Below are positions 8,592 through 18,651 of a stretch of DNA of 64,000 nt, in pieces. The DNA is from Akkermansia muciniphila (GTDB lineage: Bacteria > Verrucomicrobiota > Verrucomicrobiia > Verrucomicrobiales > Akkermansiaceae). The notes beneath the pieces were generated by a model. It was given only the letters and a program-made list of their open reading frames with translations. It was not told the DNA's origin and made no database searches. Where the stretch lies: the NCBI GenBank assembly GCA_945888515.1, contig CAMDAD010000001.1:124001-188000 (forward strand). Reading direction: 5' to 3'. Positions within the stretch are counted from its first letter, which is position 1, and each line of letters opens with the position of its first letter. Both the position numbers and the translations under genes were made by a program.

Positions 8592-11423
8592 TTAACGAGT
8601 AAGGGCTTCGTCGAGGTTGAGCAGGACAGAGGCCACGACGGTGAGGGCATCGGGGGATGTGGCGATTTTTTCGTGGAGGCCGATGAGCTCTGCGGTGCGG
8701 TCCGGGGTAATTTCGCGCGAGGTGGTGAGGCGGTAGCCGTGGGCGATGGCGGCCTTGAGATCGTTGGGCGCGGCGGCTTTCATGCGCTGGGCAAGGGCGG
8801 CGGCGGCTTCTTGGAAGGCTTCGTCATTGAGGGTAGTGAGGGCCTGCAAGGGGGTGTTCGAGACCAGACGTCGCTTGGACGCGAGATCGCGCGGCGGCAC
8901 ATCGAAGGAGGTGAACAGCGGATAGAGCAGGCTACGTTTGAAATAGATGTAAATCGCGCGGCGGTAGCGCGCGGGATTTCCCGGCGGCGGAGTGATCCAG
9001 TCGTCCTTGACGAAGGGTTTCCAAACGCCGGGTGGCAGCGGTGGATGGATGGGTTTGCCGCCAAGTTGATGACTGATGAGACCGGCGACGGTGAGCGAGT
9101 TATCGCGCATCATTTCGGCAGTAAGACGTTGGCGCGGGCCACGGGTGAGCAGGCGGTTGGCGGGATCGCGTTCAAGCAATTCCTCGGTGATACTCGCGTC
9201 TTGCCGGTAGGTGGAACTCATCACCAACTCGCGCAACATCGCCTTGATGCTCCATTTGTGATCGGTGGAAAAACGGATCGTAAGATGATCTAACAACTCG
9301 GGGTGAGTGGGTGGTTCACCAGCGGAGCCAAAGTCCTCCGGAGTGGGCACGATCCCGGTGCCGAATAGTTCCAACCAGAAACGGTTCACCGCGACTCGGG
9401 CAGTGAGAGGATTCTGCGGCGAGGCGATCCAGCGCGCGAGATCGAGACGCGTGGCACGAACTCCTTCCTTTTGCAACGGAGGAAAGAGTGCAGGAGTATT
9501 GCTCTCCTTGATCAAATCGGCTTTATCGAGCCAATTGCCGCGCACAAAAAAATGCGTGGCTCGCGGGAAAGCGGAGTCGCGCTCTTTCATCACGGGGGTA
9601 GCGACCGAGGGAATCGCTTTGAGTTTCGCACGGGCCTCAGCAATCCGCTGTTTGACCGCGATGACTTCCGCTTGGTTACGATGCTCGATCCACTGCGTCT
9701 CATCAGTGAGTGTGATGCGTCCCCGCTTCGCGACCATGGGATAGCTCGCGGAGTAGATGAAGCCGTTTTTGAGAGTGACACGGAGTTTTGCGCCGGGGGG
9801 AATCGACAATGGCGCAGCAAGAATAAAAGTTGCGTATCGAGGAGTGTGTATCTTGGAATAAGTGCCCCAGGCGCGATCATGACCTTGAATCGATAGGTTG
9901 GGATCGAAGGGTGGATGAGCTTCATCGGCTACACCCTCATGGAGAGCCACTGCGGTCGCTTTGCCATCGGCGGCGATAACCTCTAACTGAATTTGTCGGA
10001 TGATACCGCCCCACTCGGGTGTGTGTTTGGCTTTTTCGATATCGAGCGGAAGAAGCTGCAAACGAAGGGCGGTGACAGTGCTGAGACCGGTGTTGAATGT
10101 GAGAAAATATTCCGCACCAGCGGCGACGTTCGGATCGGCGCGAAACTCTGGGATACCGTTTTCCTCGCTGACGGTCAGGATGGCTTTCTTCGCTTCGGCG
10201 CTCATACCTTGTGGCAGAGTCCAGCGGGTGCTCGCATCGATTTTCTGACGAGTGTCGTGAAGTGATTGCTCCGCATTGTGGATTTGCATGAGCAAGGCAT
10301 TGGATTCGGCATAGCGCGCGGGATCAATTGGCACAGGGAGCTTGGGCAAATCTTCCGCTAGATCGGCATCGGCGGATTGATTGAAGAACTCCATGAAATG
10401 ATAGTATTCTTCGTGACGGATGGGATCGTAGGGATGTGAGTGGCATTGCACACAGCCGAAGCTGATTCCCATCCACGCTTCCCAAGTGGTGCTCATGCGA
10501 TCCATGACGGCGACCACACGGAACTCCTCATCATCAGTGCCGCCCTCGCTGTTCACTTGGGACAGCCTGCTGAACGTAGTGGCAATTTTCTGATCGAGCG
10601 TGGCATTCGGTATGAGATCGCCGGCGATTTGTTCGATGGTGAACTGATCAAAGGGCAGATCGCGATTGAAAGCATCGATCAACCAGTCACGATATTTCCA
10701 AACTTCGCGTCGGCTATCGTCCGCATATCCTGCGGAATCAGCGTAGCGAGCGAGATCCATCCACACGGACGCCCAGCGCTCACCAAAACGCGGCGAAGCG
10801 AGAAGTCGCTCGGTTTCCTTTTCAATGGCAGTGTCGAGATCAGCAGCGGCGGCGGTTTTGAATATTTCGATGTCATCGAGGCTCGGCGGAAGTCCGATCA
10901 AATCAAAGTGCGCACGACGCAGCCACTGCTCCGCACTGGCATGTCGTGATGGTTTCAGCTTTTCCGATTCGAGACGGCCCAGGATGAAAAAATCCAGATC
11001 ACTGCGCGGCCAATTTTTTTCTTTCACCGTGGGAAGCGGGTGAGTTTTGGGTGGCACGAAGGACCAATGCTCGCCCCACGTCGCGCCCTCGCTGATCCAC
11101 TGACGGAGGACATCGATTTCCTTCTTTGACAGCGGCGGGCCGTGCTCTGGCTTCGGCATGATGTCGTCGGGATCCGTGGTGGTGATGCGCGCCATCATTT
11201 CCGAGGCATCGGGCTTTCCGGGCACGATGACAGGCTTACCCGATTCCCCCTTGCCGAGGGCGCGATCCCGATAGATGAAAGAAACCTCGCCCGCCTCCTT
11301 CACGCCGCCGTGACAGGCCGTGCAGTGAGCATTGAGAATGGGGCGGATATCGCGGGCAAAATCGACCTCTCCTCGAGCGAGGATGCTTAGACAGAGAAGC
11401 AGTATGGAAGAAATTTTCGTCAT
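8592..11423 (-). CDS. PSD1 / planctomycete-type cytochrome c protein (DUF1549-DUF1553)
   Basis: A 943-residue exported protein. After the signal peptide comes a single haem-binding CTACH motif (Cys34, Cys37, His38) in the planctomycete cytochrome domain, with a candidate axial Met in DDIMPKPEHGPPLS. The DUF1549 region follows at about 130-340, then a jelly-roll-like insert around 400-560, and the DUF1553 region at about 650-930 (for example TRVAVNRFWLELFGTGIV and PLQALTTLNDEAF). It is the first gene of the operon with DUF1501 and the sulfatase. All three are exported, so they likely act together in the periplasm, but the chemistry of this family is not established. Confidence 0.93.
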   Translation of the reverse strand: MTKISSILLLCLSILARGEVDFARDIRPILNAHCTACHGGVKEAGEVSFIYRDRALGKGESGKPVIVPGKPDASEMMARITTTDPDDIMPKPEHGPPLSKKEIDVLRQWISEGATWGEHWSFVPPKTHPLPTVKEKNWPRSDLDFFILGRLESEKLKPSRHASAEQWLRRAHFDLIGLPPSLDDIEIFKTAAAADLDTAIEKETERLLASPRFGERWASVWMDLARYADSAGYADDSRREVWKYRDWLIDAFNRDLPFDQFTIEQIAGDLIPNATLDQKIATTFSRLSQVNSEGGTDDEEFRVVAVMDRMSTTWEAWMGISFGCVQCHSHPYDPIRHEEYYHFMEFFNQSADADLAEDLPKLPVPIDPARYAESNALLMQIHNAEQSLHDTRQKIDASTRWTLPQGMSAEAKKAILTVSEENGIPEFRADPNVAAGAEYFLTFNTGLSTVTALRLQLLPLDIEKAKHTPEWGGIIRQIQLEVIAADGKATAVALHEGVADEAHPPFDPNLSIQGHDRAWGTYSKIHTPRYATFILAAPLSIPPGAKLRVTLKNGFIYSASYPMVAKRGRITLTDETQWIEHRNQAEVIAVKQRIAEARAKLKAIPSVATPVMKERDSAFPRATHFFVRGNWLDKADLIKESNTPALFPPLQKEGVRATRLDLARWIASPQNPLTARVAVNRFWLELFGTGIVPTPEDFGSAGEPPTHPELLDHLTIRFSTDHKWSIKAMLRELVMSSTYRQDASITEELLERDPANRLLTRGPRQRLTAEMMRDNSLTVAGLISHQLGGKPIHPPLPPGVWKPFVKDDWITPPPGNPARYRRAIYIYFKRSLLYPLFTSFDVPPRDLASKRRLVSNTPLQALTTLNDEAFQEAAAALAQRMKAAAPNDLKAAIAHGYRLTTSREITPDRTAELIGLHEKIATSPDALTVVASVLLNLDEALTR

Positions 11424-11527
11424 GCCAATGTGTAATCATGATACGTATGAGACAGCGACAGATTACGCCGATTTGACGTATTTTTAAGAAGATATCTGAT
11501 TCTCACAGGATCATTCGGACAAAAGCC

Positions 11528-11962
11528 TTACTGGGGTTGATCGATCGAAAGCCCCTCCCACATCGCAGCCGGATGAGATGCCTGTGCGGTTAGGGAAATC
11601 CCTCCACGTGGCGAAAAATCTCCACGCACCACCAGTTGCTTTGGATGCAAGGCGGCCACCAGTTCAGCAAGAATTCGATTGACGATCTCTTCGTTGAAAG
11701 ACTTGGTATTGCGGAATGAAGTAAGATAAAATTTCAATGATTTCGTCTCCACGCAAACCTTGTCAGGAATGTAGCGAATCTGAATGCGTGCTGTGTCCGG
11801 TTGACCCGTAACCGGGCACAACGAGGAAAACTCTGGAAAGTCCAAATGCACCCAGTAGGCATGCTGAGGACTTCGATTCGGAAATGTTTCCAGCTTCGCT
11901 TGATCCGGCGACTGCGGCCAGATCGTTTGGGAATTGCCCAGCAGTGTCAGTGAATCGCTCAT
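11528..11962 (-). CDS. queF: NADPH-dependent 7-cyano-7-deazaguanine reductase
   Basis: QueF reduces preQ0 to preQ1, the base that TGT inserts into tRNA. The 144-residue short form shows FSSLCPVTGQPDTARIQIRY with the catalytic Cys that forms a thioimide, the VETKSLKFYLTSFRN substrate motif (the usual ESKSLK is TKSLK here) and a basic C-terminal half. I chose the ATG at 11962 because it gives MSDSLTLLGNSQTIWP, the usual start; an ATG at 12016 is in frame. It is monocistronic. No preQ1 riboswitch was recognised upstream. Confidence 0.9.
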   Translation of the reverse strand: MSDSLTLLGNSQTIWPQSPDQAKLETFPNRSPQHAYWVHLDFPEFSSLCPVTGQPDTARIQIRYIPDKVCVETKSLKFYLTSFRNTKSFNEEIVNRILAELVAALHPKQLVVRGDFSPRGGISLTAQASHPAAMWEGLSIDQPQ

Positions 11963-12339
11963 GCGGGAAAAGTAAACAGCAGAACGCTCAAGATTCAATG
12001 CGAAATCGTAACCCATGACGATTCCTGCCGAACTCTGGATCGATCATTTTCCCAGCAGTGATCCATAAAAACCAGATGGGAGCACGCCCTATGATCATGG
12101 CGGCGAAATCCGCGAAGGGGAATGACTCATTGTTCTGTTAGTCTACCAGACTTTCACAAGAAGTCTTTGCAGGCAACCCACGTAGTATGAATCGTAAAAA
12201 AGAAATCACCTTATCCGCTGAAGGACTTTGCATTAGCGAGTCAATCACCCGTTGATGCCGCTCTCATTCGCTCGAGGCATTTCTTTGTTCCGACCACGTT
12301 TTCCCATATGCCTCAGGCGAGACCAAACGTGCGTTCCAT
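11963..12339. other. Intergenic region between opcA and queF
   Basis: About 380 bases between two minus-strand genes. It holds the presumed queF promoter, the remains of opcA's 3' untranslated region and a weak 6-bp stem (AGACTT/AAGTCT near 12146-12165). A 22-codon plus-strand frame at 12187 has no supporting evidence. I see no RNA gene, repeat or mobile element. Confidence 0.5.
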
Positions 12340-13422
12340 TCAGCCTTCGAGCAAAGTCCGGAACATCGGCAAGATTTTGAGGAAAAGGGAATTTTTGCCA
12401 CCGCGGGCAAGTTGATCTCCGATCAGCATACCACAATCATCGCCGCCCGCCGGAGCGAGAGACTCGGTGACGTGATCGCCCACGCTAAGACGCATCTGGA
12501 TGTGAGAAGATTGCGGCGCGCGATCGATCACAATCTCCATCCCGCCTCCGCAGACACACAAACGAGCAAGCGGAGCAAATGATTCGTCTGAGATCAAAGT
12601 GGCAGCGACGGCTTCCCCCGTTTTCCGTTCGAAAGAAAAGCCCTCGCGGTTGCCGTGTTTTTTAGCGACAGCCAAGTGCAACTCCAATCCCGTGCGCCAG
12701 CCCGCTTGCACCGCGATCCATGCTAACAATTGCAACGCGGAATTGCGGTGTTTCGGATGATGCTCGATCTGGACGGATTCGATGTATGGCAGCGCACGTT
12801 GCGCCAGCGGATCATCAAACAAGGAGGCCACCGCCAATCGATAGTGATAGGTGCGCGTCCAAGCCAGATCCTGCACCAACAGGACCCGCCCGGAGGACAA
12901 GGCCTGATCAATGATCGCAAAGGCAACGTCGGGCTTGCTCCAGTCGCTACTATCGAACACGAAACGATCGATCACCGCATACAGACGCTCTTCAAAAATA
13001 GGCGAGAGTTCGCCCTGCCACCATAGGATGAGGGGCAGGTCACTGGTGAGATGCGCGAATACGGTATTGCGCAAACGACCGCGCGACACACCGGTGAGCG
13101 CAAAGGAAATCTGCTCGCAGCACACGGATTTTTTTCCGCCGCTGAGATGGCAGTGAGCGGTGATCCAAGCGCGGATCGAAGCATCTTTCGCATCGCGATC
13201 CATTTCGATTAAGAGAGCGCGACAAGCGTGCTCGCGTGTCAGATCGCGCACAATAGCCGAGTTTTTCTGCAAGGAGCCTTTTTCCTCCGAATACACAGCA
13301 AGGTTGATCAGACAGGCATTGGTGCGCGATTCGTCCTGCGCCCACAATTGGCGTAGGGCCTTGTGAATGCCATCCACAGGCACTTCCTCGCCGAGCTCAG
13401 GATCCATCGTAAAAGTTTCCAT
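12340..13422 (-). CDS. opcA: OpcA-like glucose-6-phosphate dehydrogenase assembly protein
   Basis: OpcA, characterised in cyanobacteria, activates the oligomeric assembly of glucose-6-phosphate dehydrogenase. The 360-residue product carries the family landmark SDLPLILWWQGE and a mixed alpha/beta body with a C-terminal CVCGGGMEIVIDR strand. It starts 10 bases after the zwf stop, which strongly supports the pairing. The open frame extends upstream into zwf, but the ATG at 13422 (METFTMDPELGEEVPVD) is the sensible start. Sequence similarity is moderate, so the name rests partly on context. Confidence 0.75.
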   Translation of the reverse strand: METFTMDPELGEEVPVDGIHKALRQLWAQDESRTNACLINLAVYSEEKGSLQKNSAIVRDLTREHACRALLIEMDRDAKDASIRAWITAHCHLSGGKKSVCCEQISFALTGVSRGRLRNTVFAHLTSDLPLILWWQGELSPIFEERLYAVIDRFVFDSSDWSKPDVAFAIIDQALSSGRVLLVQDLAWTRTYHYRLAVASLFDDPLAQRALPYIESVQIEHHPKHRNSALQLLAWIAVQAGWRTGLELHLAVAKKHGNREGFSFERKTGEAVAATLISDESFAPLARLCVCGGGMEIVIDRAPQSSHIQMRLSVGDHVTESLAPAGGDDCGMLIGDQLARGGKNSLFLKILPMFRTLLEG

Positions 13423-13432
13423 AGTAAAAAAA

Positions 13433-14965
13433 TTACAATCTACGCCAGGAGTTACCATCTTCGTGAAGTAGATCATCCGCTTCCTTCGGACCCCACGTGC
13501 CTGCGACATACTCCGCCATTGGCACCGGCGATTCCGCTTGGTGCCATGCGTGCTCGATGAAGTCGATGAACTTCCACGCCTCTTCCACTTCATCACGGCG
13601 TGCGAACAATGTGGCATCCCCAGCAATCGCATCTAACAACAAACGCTCATACGCTTCGGGACTAGCCTTGCCAAAACTGGTGCTATACTGAAAATCCATC
13701 TTCACTGGTTCCAATCGCAGGCTAGTACCGGGAATCTTAGAGACCATGCGCAACGATATACCCTCGTCCGGCTGAATGCGAATCGCCAGCACGTTGCCGC
13801 CGGTAGCATTCATCGAAGACGTGTTGAACAATACGCCCGGTGGTGACTTGAAATGCACAGAAATCTCGGTGGCTTTTTTCGGGAGTTGCTTGCCGACGCG
13901 GATGTAAAACGGCACGCCACTCCAGCGCCAGGTATCGATCATCAAACGCAGAGCGACATACGATTCCGTCATCGATTCCGGATCCACACGATCTTCCTCG
14001 CGATAGCCGGGCACGACTTTACCACTGACGCTGCCTTTGATGTATTGCGCACGCACCACATTGGCGGCGACTTTTTCCGGCGTGTCCCACTTGCGAAGCG
14101 AGCGGATGACTTTCACTTTTTCATCGCGCACGCCATCAGCGCTGAGATCGGTGGGCGGCTCCATGGCGACGAGGCTAAGCAGTTGCAGCAAGTGATTCTG
14201 CACCATGTCACGCAGGGCTCCGGATTTATCATAGTAGCCGCCGCGCCCGCCTTCCATGCCGAGATTTTCCGAGCATGTGATCTGAACTTGCTCGATGTAA
14301 CGGCTATTCCAAAGCGGTTCGAAAATGGCATTGGCGAAACGCAGCACCATCAGGTTCTGTGCCGTCTCCTTGCCGAGGTAGTGATCGATCCGATAGGTAT
14401 CTCGCTCGTGAAACGTCTGACTCACCACGCGATTCAAGTGCTGTGCAGTCTTGAGGTCGGTGCCGAAAGGTTTCTCCACGATGACCCGCGACCAGCAACC
14501 TTCTCTCGCTTGATTGAGTCCGGCTTTTTTCAGATGCGAAAGGATGTCGTCAAAAAACTCCGGTGCACTGGCAATGTAAAACAAGCGATTGCCTTTGCCA
14601 CCGCGATCGCGATCAATGGCATCGAGCGTTTCGGCAAGACGTTTGTATCCATCGTCATCCGTAAACTCACTCTGGTGATAGTGAATGTTCGGCGCGAAGG
14701 AGGCCCACACCTGATCGTCATGGCCATTGCGCGAGACCTTGCGATTTAACTCTTCCAGACCTTGGCGAAACACCTCATCTGATTTTTCACGGCGGGCAAA
14801 TCCGATGATTTTCACGCCGGGAGGCAGTTCGCCATCCAATGCAAGATTATACAGGGCTGGTATCAGCTTACGGTGCGTCAAATCTCCGGTCGCGCCAAAA
14901 ATTACCACCGTGCAGGCCTCGGGGCGGTTGCGTGATACCAAGTCTTCTCGAAACGGATTGCTCAT
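13433..14965 (-). CDS. zwf: Glucose-6-phosphate 1-dehydrogenase
   Basis: Zwf oxidises glucose-6-phosphate to 6-phosphogluconolactone with NADP, opening the oxidative pentose phosphate pathway. The 510-residue protein has the nucleotide loop VVIFGATGDLTHRKL at the N-terminus, EKPFGTDL, the active-site signature RIDHYLGKE and the downstream PLWNSRYIEQVQI. Length and motifs are typical. opcA follows 10 bases downstream and is probably cotranscribed. Confidence 0.97.
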   Translation of the reverse strand: MSNPFREDLVSRNRPEACTVVIFGATGDLTHRKLIPALYNLALDGELPPGVKIIGFARREKSDEVFRQGLEELNRKVSRNGHDDQVWASFAPNIHYHQSEFTDDDGYKRLAETLDAIDRDRGGKGNRLFYIASAPEFFDDILSHLKKAGLNQAREGCWSRVIVEKPFGTDLKTAQHLNRVVSQTFHERDTYRIDHYLGKETAQNLMVLRFANAIFEPLWNSRYIEQVQITCSENLGMEGGRGGYYDKSGALRDMVQNHLLQLLSLVAMEPPTDLSADGVRDEKVKVIRSLRKWDTPEKVAANVVRAQYIKGSVSGKVVPGYREEDRVDPESMTESYVALRLMIDTWRWSGVPFYIRVGKQLPKKATEISVHFKSPPGVLFNTSSMNATGGNVLAIRIQPDEGISLRMVSKIPGTSLRLEPVKMDFQYSTSFGKASPEAYERLLLDAIAGDATLFARRDEVEEAWKFIDFIEHAWHQAESPVPMAEYVAGTWGPKEADDLLHEDGNSWRRL

Positions 14966-15058
14966 GTGCGGGCGATGATTTCATCGCAAAGTCGCCTCGC
15001 ATGAAAGCAGAAATTGCGTGCGTATGGGGAAAGTTGCCCATCGGTCGCGCGCAAGTTG

Positions 15059-15976
15059 TCAGAACGAATACCGCAAGTTCACCGAGCCGAACGGTGCCGT
15101 ATCGAGATCTTCATCCTCTATCACGCGGTGATTGGCATCAAATAATTCCACCTCACCCGCGATGTTGAAGCCCCCACGCAACGAGACAGTCAGGTGATCG
15201 GTGAGTTGGTAGATCAGCGATCCCGCCGTCTGCCAACCATGGATGCTCACGCGATTGACCGACGAATCGTCGAGGTCCCACGCCCCTCCACTGGGGTAGG
15301 CACTGAGGCTCAGAGTCAGTCGCTCCGTAGCCTGCCACCCGATCACAGCAAACGGCGGCGTCAATTGCACAATGAAAGGCTCACGCTGCCAGATGAAACC
15401 CAGCGCCGGCACCAACATGCTGTCATCTGCGGCATAGCGACCGAAGACCCCTCCAGCCAGGCTAAGTTCCTCGGAGACACGATAGTTGATCAGGCCCAAA
15501 CCCGAGCACTCAAAATCATCCGCAGAGATACCACGGAAATCCGTGCCCAACCCCGGCGTCACAAAGGCAAGCGCCGACCACGGCGTATTTTCTGGTCGCC
15601 ATGACACAGTGATCTGAGCCTCTAGGGTATGCAGCGTTTCATCCTGCAGGCCGCCAAACCCTTGAAAGTCCACATCCGTGAGCGTGTAGCCGAGAGATCC
15701 TGCGATGAGAAAATCGCCCCACTTCTTCGCCGCGATCGGAGCTATCGTGCGCAACTCCATAAAATCAAGGCCGCCAGACTGATTTTCAAAGTCCTGCGTA
15801 TCCACCATCGTGACATCAGTCACAAAGCCAGGCTGTCCGAAACCAAAAGCTGCAGGATCAATCATTCCCATACGTTTTTCACGACTGGTTGACTGCAGTA
15901 TTTCCTCAGACTTCGCGAACAAAGGCAATGACACAAAGTAACAACTGAGAGACAAAAACAACGGAGTGAGTTTCAT
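15059..15976 (-). CDS. Putative outer-membrane beta-barrel protein
   Basis: A 305-residue exported protein with a signal peptide (KLTPLFLSLSCYFVSLPLFA). The body alternates aromatic and polar residues in strand-like stretches (LIAGSLGYTLTDVDFQGF, LTVSLRGGFNIAGEVELF) and ends in NLRYSF, the terminal-Phe signature recognised by the barrel assembly machinery. It resembles the uncharacterised DUF6268-like surface proteins of this phylum; that match is from memory of general pattern and is tentative. The ATG at 15976 gives the best signal peptide; one at 16006 adds ten residues. Confidence 0.7.
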   Translation of the reverse strand: MKLTPLFLSLSCYFVSLPLFAKSEEILQSTSREKRMGMIDPAAFGFGQPGFVTDVTMVDTQDFENQSGGLDFMELRTIAPIAAKKWGDFLIAGSLGYTLTDVDFQGFGGLQDETLHTLEAQITVSWRPENTPWSALAFVTPGLGTDFRGISADDFECSGLGLINYRVSEELSLAGGVFGRYAADDSMLVPALGFIWQREPFIVQLTPPFAVIGWQATERLTLSLSAYPSGGAWDLDDSSVNRVSIHGWQTAGSLIYQLTDHLTVSLRGGFNIAGEVELFDANHRVIEDEDLDTAPFGSVNLRYSF

Positions 15977-16042
15977 AGCGAGGTGGTGGAGCGCATCATC
16001 ATACACCGAACCCAGATCAAGGCAACGGACGAAATTTCTTCA

Positions 16043-16076
16043 CAAAAAAGCCCCCGCATGAGAACACGCGGAGGCT
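16043..16076 (-). terminator. Rho-independent terminator after the FKBP gene
   Basis: Arms AGCCCCCGC (16049-16057) and GCGGAGGCT (16068-16076) pair with one mismatch around a 10-base loop. Read on the minus strand, the stem is followed by a run of six T (16043-16048). It lies 19 bases past the stop of the 16095-16922 gene. Confidence 0.85.
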
Positions 16077-16094
16077 CATGATAGAATTGTGCAA

Positions 16095-16922
16095 TTACTG
16101 GCCCTGAGGCTGTGGCATAGGGAAACCGCCAGGCGCTGGTGGCGGAGCGTCTTCAATACCCACCAGTTCTAATTCGAAAATAAGCGTGCTGTTCGGTCCG
16201 AGTTGGGCGCTACCGCGTTGCTCACCATAGGCCAGATCGGCAGGAATAAAGAGCTTCCACTTCGCGCCAATGGGCATTGTGGTAATTGCTTCTTTGAAAC
16301 CAGGAATCACTTGCAAGGTCATTGGCACGGGCTGACCAGCAGGAGATTTATCAAACTCGGTGCCATCGATCAGCGTCCCGCGATAGTTCACTAAAAACTG
16401 TTTCCCCTCTTCTTCGCCCTCTTTGCCAGGCACGTATTTTTTATCGCCGCCCTTGGCCAGCACTTCATACTGCAGGCCAGACTTGGTGGTGGTAACTTCC
16501 TTGCGCTTGCCGTTTTCAGCAAGAAACGCCTTCCCTGCTTCGAGGTTCTTTGCGGCCGCTTCTTTTTCTCGCACTTCCATCAATGACTGGAGTTGCATCA
16601 TTGCTTGCTGAATATCCTTCTCTGACACCTCTGGATCTTTGTCGGACATGGCAGCAATAAAGCCTTTCATGTACTCCGCTCCCTCAATATCACTCAGGCC
16701 GATACCGAAACGCCCGACCTGTTGAGCAAACTGACGACCGTTCTGAAAACCGAAGCCGTAAGAGGTGTTCTTTTTCACTTGCTCCGCCGACAGGGTAGGT
16801 GCGGCAGGAGCGGCAGGAGCTGCTGGAGCCGGGGCCGGATCCGATGGTTTGCCAGCGTCTTGAGCATTTAGCAGCAGGGTGGTGGCAAGCATCAGCGCGC
16901 CAGAAATGGGAAGGGATCTCAT
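16095..16922 (-). CDS. FKBP-type peptidyl-prolyl isomerase, exported
   Basis: A 275-residue Mip/FkpA-like folding factor for the periplasm or outer membrane. It has a signal peptide, a linker of Pro-Ala repeats (APAPAAPAAPAAP), an N-terminal helical dimerisation domain (YGFGFQNGRQFAQQVGRFGI to about 140), and a C-terminal FKBP domain with VNYRGTLIDGTEFDKS, IPGFKEAITTMPIGAKWKLF and PADLAYGEQRG. The C-terminus is a Pro-rich tail. The ATG at 16922 is preferred over 16949 because the signal peptide then begins normally. A terminator follows directly. Confidence 0.92.
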   Translation of the reverse strand: MRSLPISGALMLATTLLLNAQDAGKPSDPAPAPAAPAAPAAPTLSAEQVKKNTSYGFGFQNGRQFAQQVGRFGIGLSDIEGAEYMKGFIAAMSDKDPEVSEKDIQQAMMQLQSLMEVREKEAAAKNLEAGKAFLAENGKRKEVTTTKSGLQYEVLAKGGDKKYVPGKEGEEEGKQFLVNYRGTLIDGTEFDKSPAGQPVPMTLQVIPGFKEAITTMPIGAKWKLFIPADLAYGEQRGSAQLGPNSTLIFELELVGIEDAPPPAPGGFPMPQPQGQ

Positions 16923-17346
16923 GGTTAGTAGTGTGGATGGAAGGAGCAAGCTAGGGCGATTCCTCGACTTGTCGAGAGTAAAAAGGATGATTTTTCCGAC
17001 ACCTCATTGAGCCAAATAGAATGACACCAAGGGAGGTGCTGAAAAAGGCTGTTCCATGCTTGAGCAGCTCCGTTCTCAGGCAGTGAGATGACTGTGCCTG
17101 TAAGTCGTAAATTCTGGTAACGAAACCACATCAAGCTCGCAAGTAACTGGGACAGCTGAGTAGCAAACGTCGCCACAAGCTCCTTCTAGGTCTGAGCATT
17201 CCTTGGAACAGTCATGCGAGAGCACAGGATTCGCTAATCATCCATTGTGCTTTCCGACCAGTAAACGAAACAACGCTTTATCCGCTTTCGCCCTTGCCAC
17301 ACGGCACGAGAACTGCTTGCTTCCTGCGTTCCTAATTTTTTCCACT
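16923..17346. other. Divergent promoter region between the FKBP gene and argG
   Basis: About 420 bases separate two divergent genes and must hold both promoters. A minus-strand frame at 16925-17176 (83 codons, rich in Trp) overlaps the FKBP start and has no recognisable homology; it could be a decayed gene. A short inverted repeat (CTCGACTTGTCGAG) lies near 16963-16976. No RNA gene is recognised. Confidence 0.4.
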
Positions 17347-18633
17347 ATGAAAATCGTCGTCGCATACTCAGGAGGTCTTGATACCTCGGTCCTTCTCAAA
17401 TGGCTCAAGACAAAATACAATGCGGAAATCATCGCGTATTGCGCGGATGTCGGCCAGGCGGAGGAGCTTGATGGCTTGGAGGAAAAGGCCCTCACCACCG
17501 GTGCCAGCAAGTGCTTCATCGGCGACCTGAAAGAAGAGTTCGCGCGCGACTACATTTTCCCGATGATCCAGGCAGGTGCGATTTATGAAGGCCGCTACAT
17601 GCTGGGCACCTCGATCGCACGCCCTTGCATCGCCAAGGGCATGATCGATTGCGCGCTGGCAGAAGGCGCCGATGCCATCGCTCACGGCGCCACCGGCAAG
17701 GGGAATGACCAGGTGCGCTTCGAACTCTCAATGGCATCGCTCGCACCGAACATCAAGTGCATCGCCCCGTGGCGCGATGCCTCGTTCCGCAAGGATTTCC
17801 CAGGTCGCGCCGAAATGATCGCCTACGCTGAGGAGAACAATATACCCATCAAGGCTTCGATGAAAAAGCCTTATTCGATGGATCGTAATTTACTACACAT
17901 CTCCTTCGAGGCCGGAATGCTCGAAGATCCGTGGTATGACGCCACCACACCCGCGGATCGCGAAATGTATGTGCTTTCCACCTCGCCGGAGGATGCGCCC
18001 GACAAGGCCGAATATGTGGAAATTTTGTTTGAAAAAGGCGACGCCATCGGCCTCCGTTGCGAAGGATTGGCTGGCATCGTCGCCGAACTCAAAGACGCGA
18101 CTCCCACCGGCGAGCGCGATGGCTACACGCTCTTCACGCCCTACGGCATCATGCGCGTATTGAATTTCCTCGGCGGCAAGCACGGCGTCGGTCGTGTAGA
18201 CATCGTGGAAAACCGCTTTGTCGGCATGAAATCCCGCGGTGTGTATGAAACGCCGGGCGGTGCGATCCTCCTCGCCGCCCATCGCGATTTGGAAGCTCTC
18301 ACCATGGATCGCGAAGCGATGTTCATGCGCGATTCTTTGATTCCGAAATACGCGCAACTCGTTTACAACGGCTTCTGGTTTGCGCGGGAGCGCGAGGCCA
18401 TTCAGGCACTCGTCACCAACACACAACAAACCGTCACCGGTGAAGTGCGTGTGAAGCTCTACAAGGGCAACATCATGAATGCCGGACGCCGTTCGCCCTT
18501 CTCGCTCTACTCCGAGGCCGTGGCAACTATGGAAGGCGGCCAGGAAGAAGCCTACAACCAGGACGACGCCACTGGCTTCATCGCCCTCAACGGCCTGCGC
18601 CTGAAAGCATCCGCACGGCAGAAGAGGCCGTGA
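17347..18633 (+). CDS. argG: Argininosuccinate synthase
   Basis: ArgG condenses citrulline and aspartate with ATP to argininosuccinate, the penultimate step of arginine synthesis. The 428-residue protein begins [20 protein letters not shown] with the PP-loop (SGGLDTS), followed by [27 protein letters not shown] and the C-terminal [18 protein letters not shown]. The frame is open further upstream, but only this ATG fits the family. It is alone on the plus strand and converges with map. Confidence 0.98.
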   Translation: MKIVVAYSGGLDTSVLLKWLKTKYNAEIIAYCADVGQAEELDGLEEKALTTGASKCFIGDLKEEFARDYIFPMIQAGAIYEGRYMLGTSIARPCIAKGMIDCALAEGADAIAHGATGKGNDQVRFELSMASLAPNIKCIAPWRDASFRKDFPGRAEMIAYAEENNIPIKASMKKPYSMDRNLLHISFEAGMLEDPWYDATTPADREMYVLSTSPEDAPDKAEYVEILFEKGDAIGLRCEGLAGIVAELKDATPTGERDGYTLFTPYGIMRVLNFLGGKHGVGRVDIVENRFVGMKSRGVYETPGGAILLAAHRDLEALTMDREAMFMRDSLIPKYAQLVYNGFWFAREREAIQALVTNTQQTVTGEVRVKLYKGNIMNAGRRSPFSLYSEAVATMEGGQEEAYNQDDATGFIALNGLRLKASARQKRP

Positions 18634-18651
18634 GGTTTCACGATCTATCTC

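Noticed and set aside
12245-12436. 63-codon frame overlapping the end of opcA
   Set aside because: Out-of-frame shadow of opcA's 3' end.
16925-17176. 83-codon minus-strand frame ahead of the FKBP gene
   Set aside because: It overlaps the FKBP start, has no ribosome binding site or homology, and lies in a promoter region. I mention it only as possible decayed sequence.
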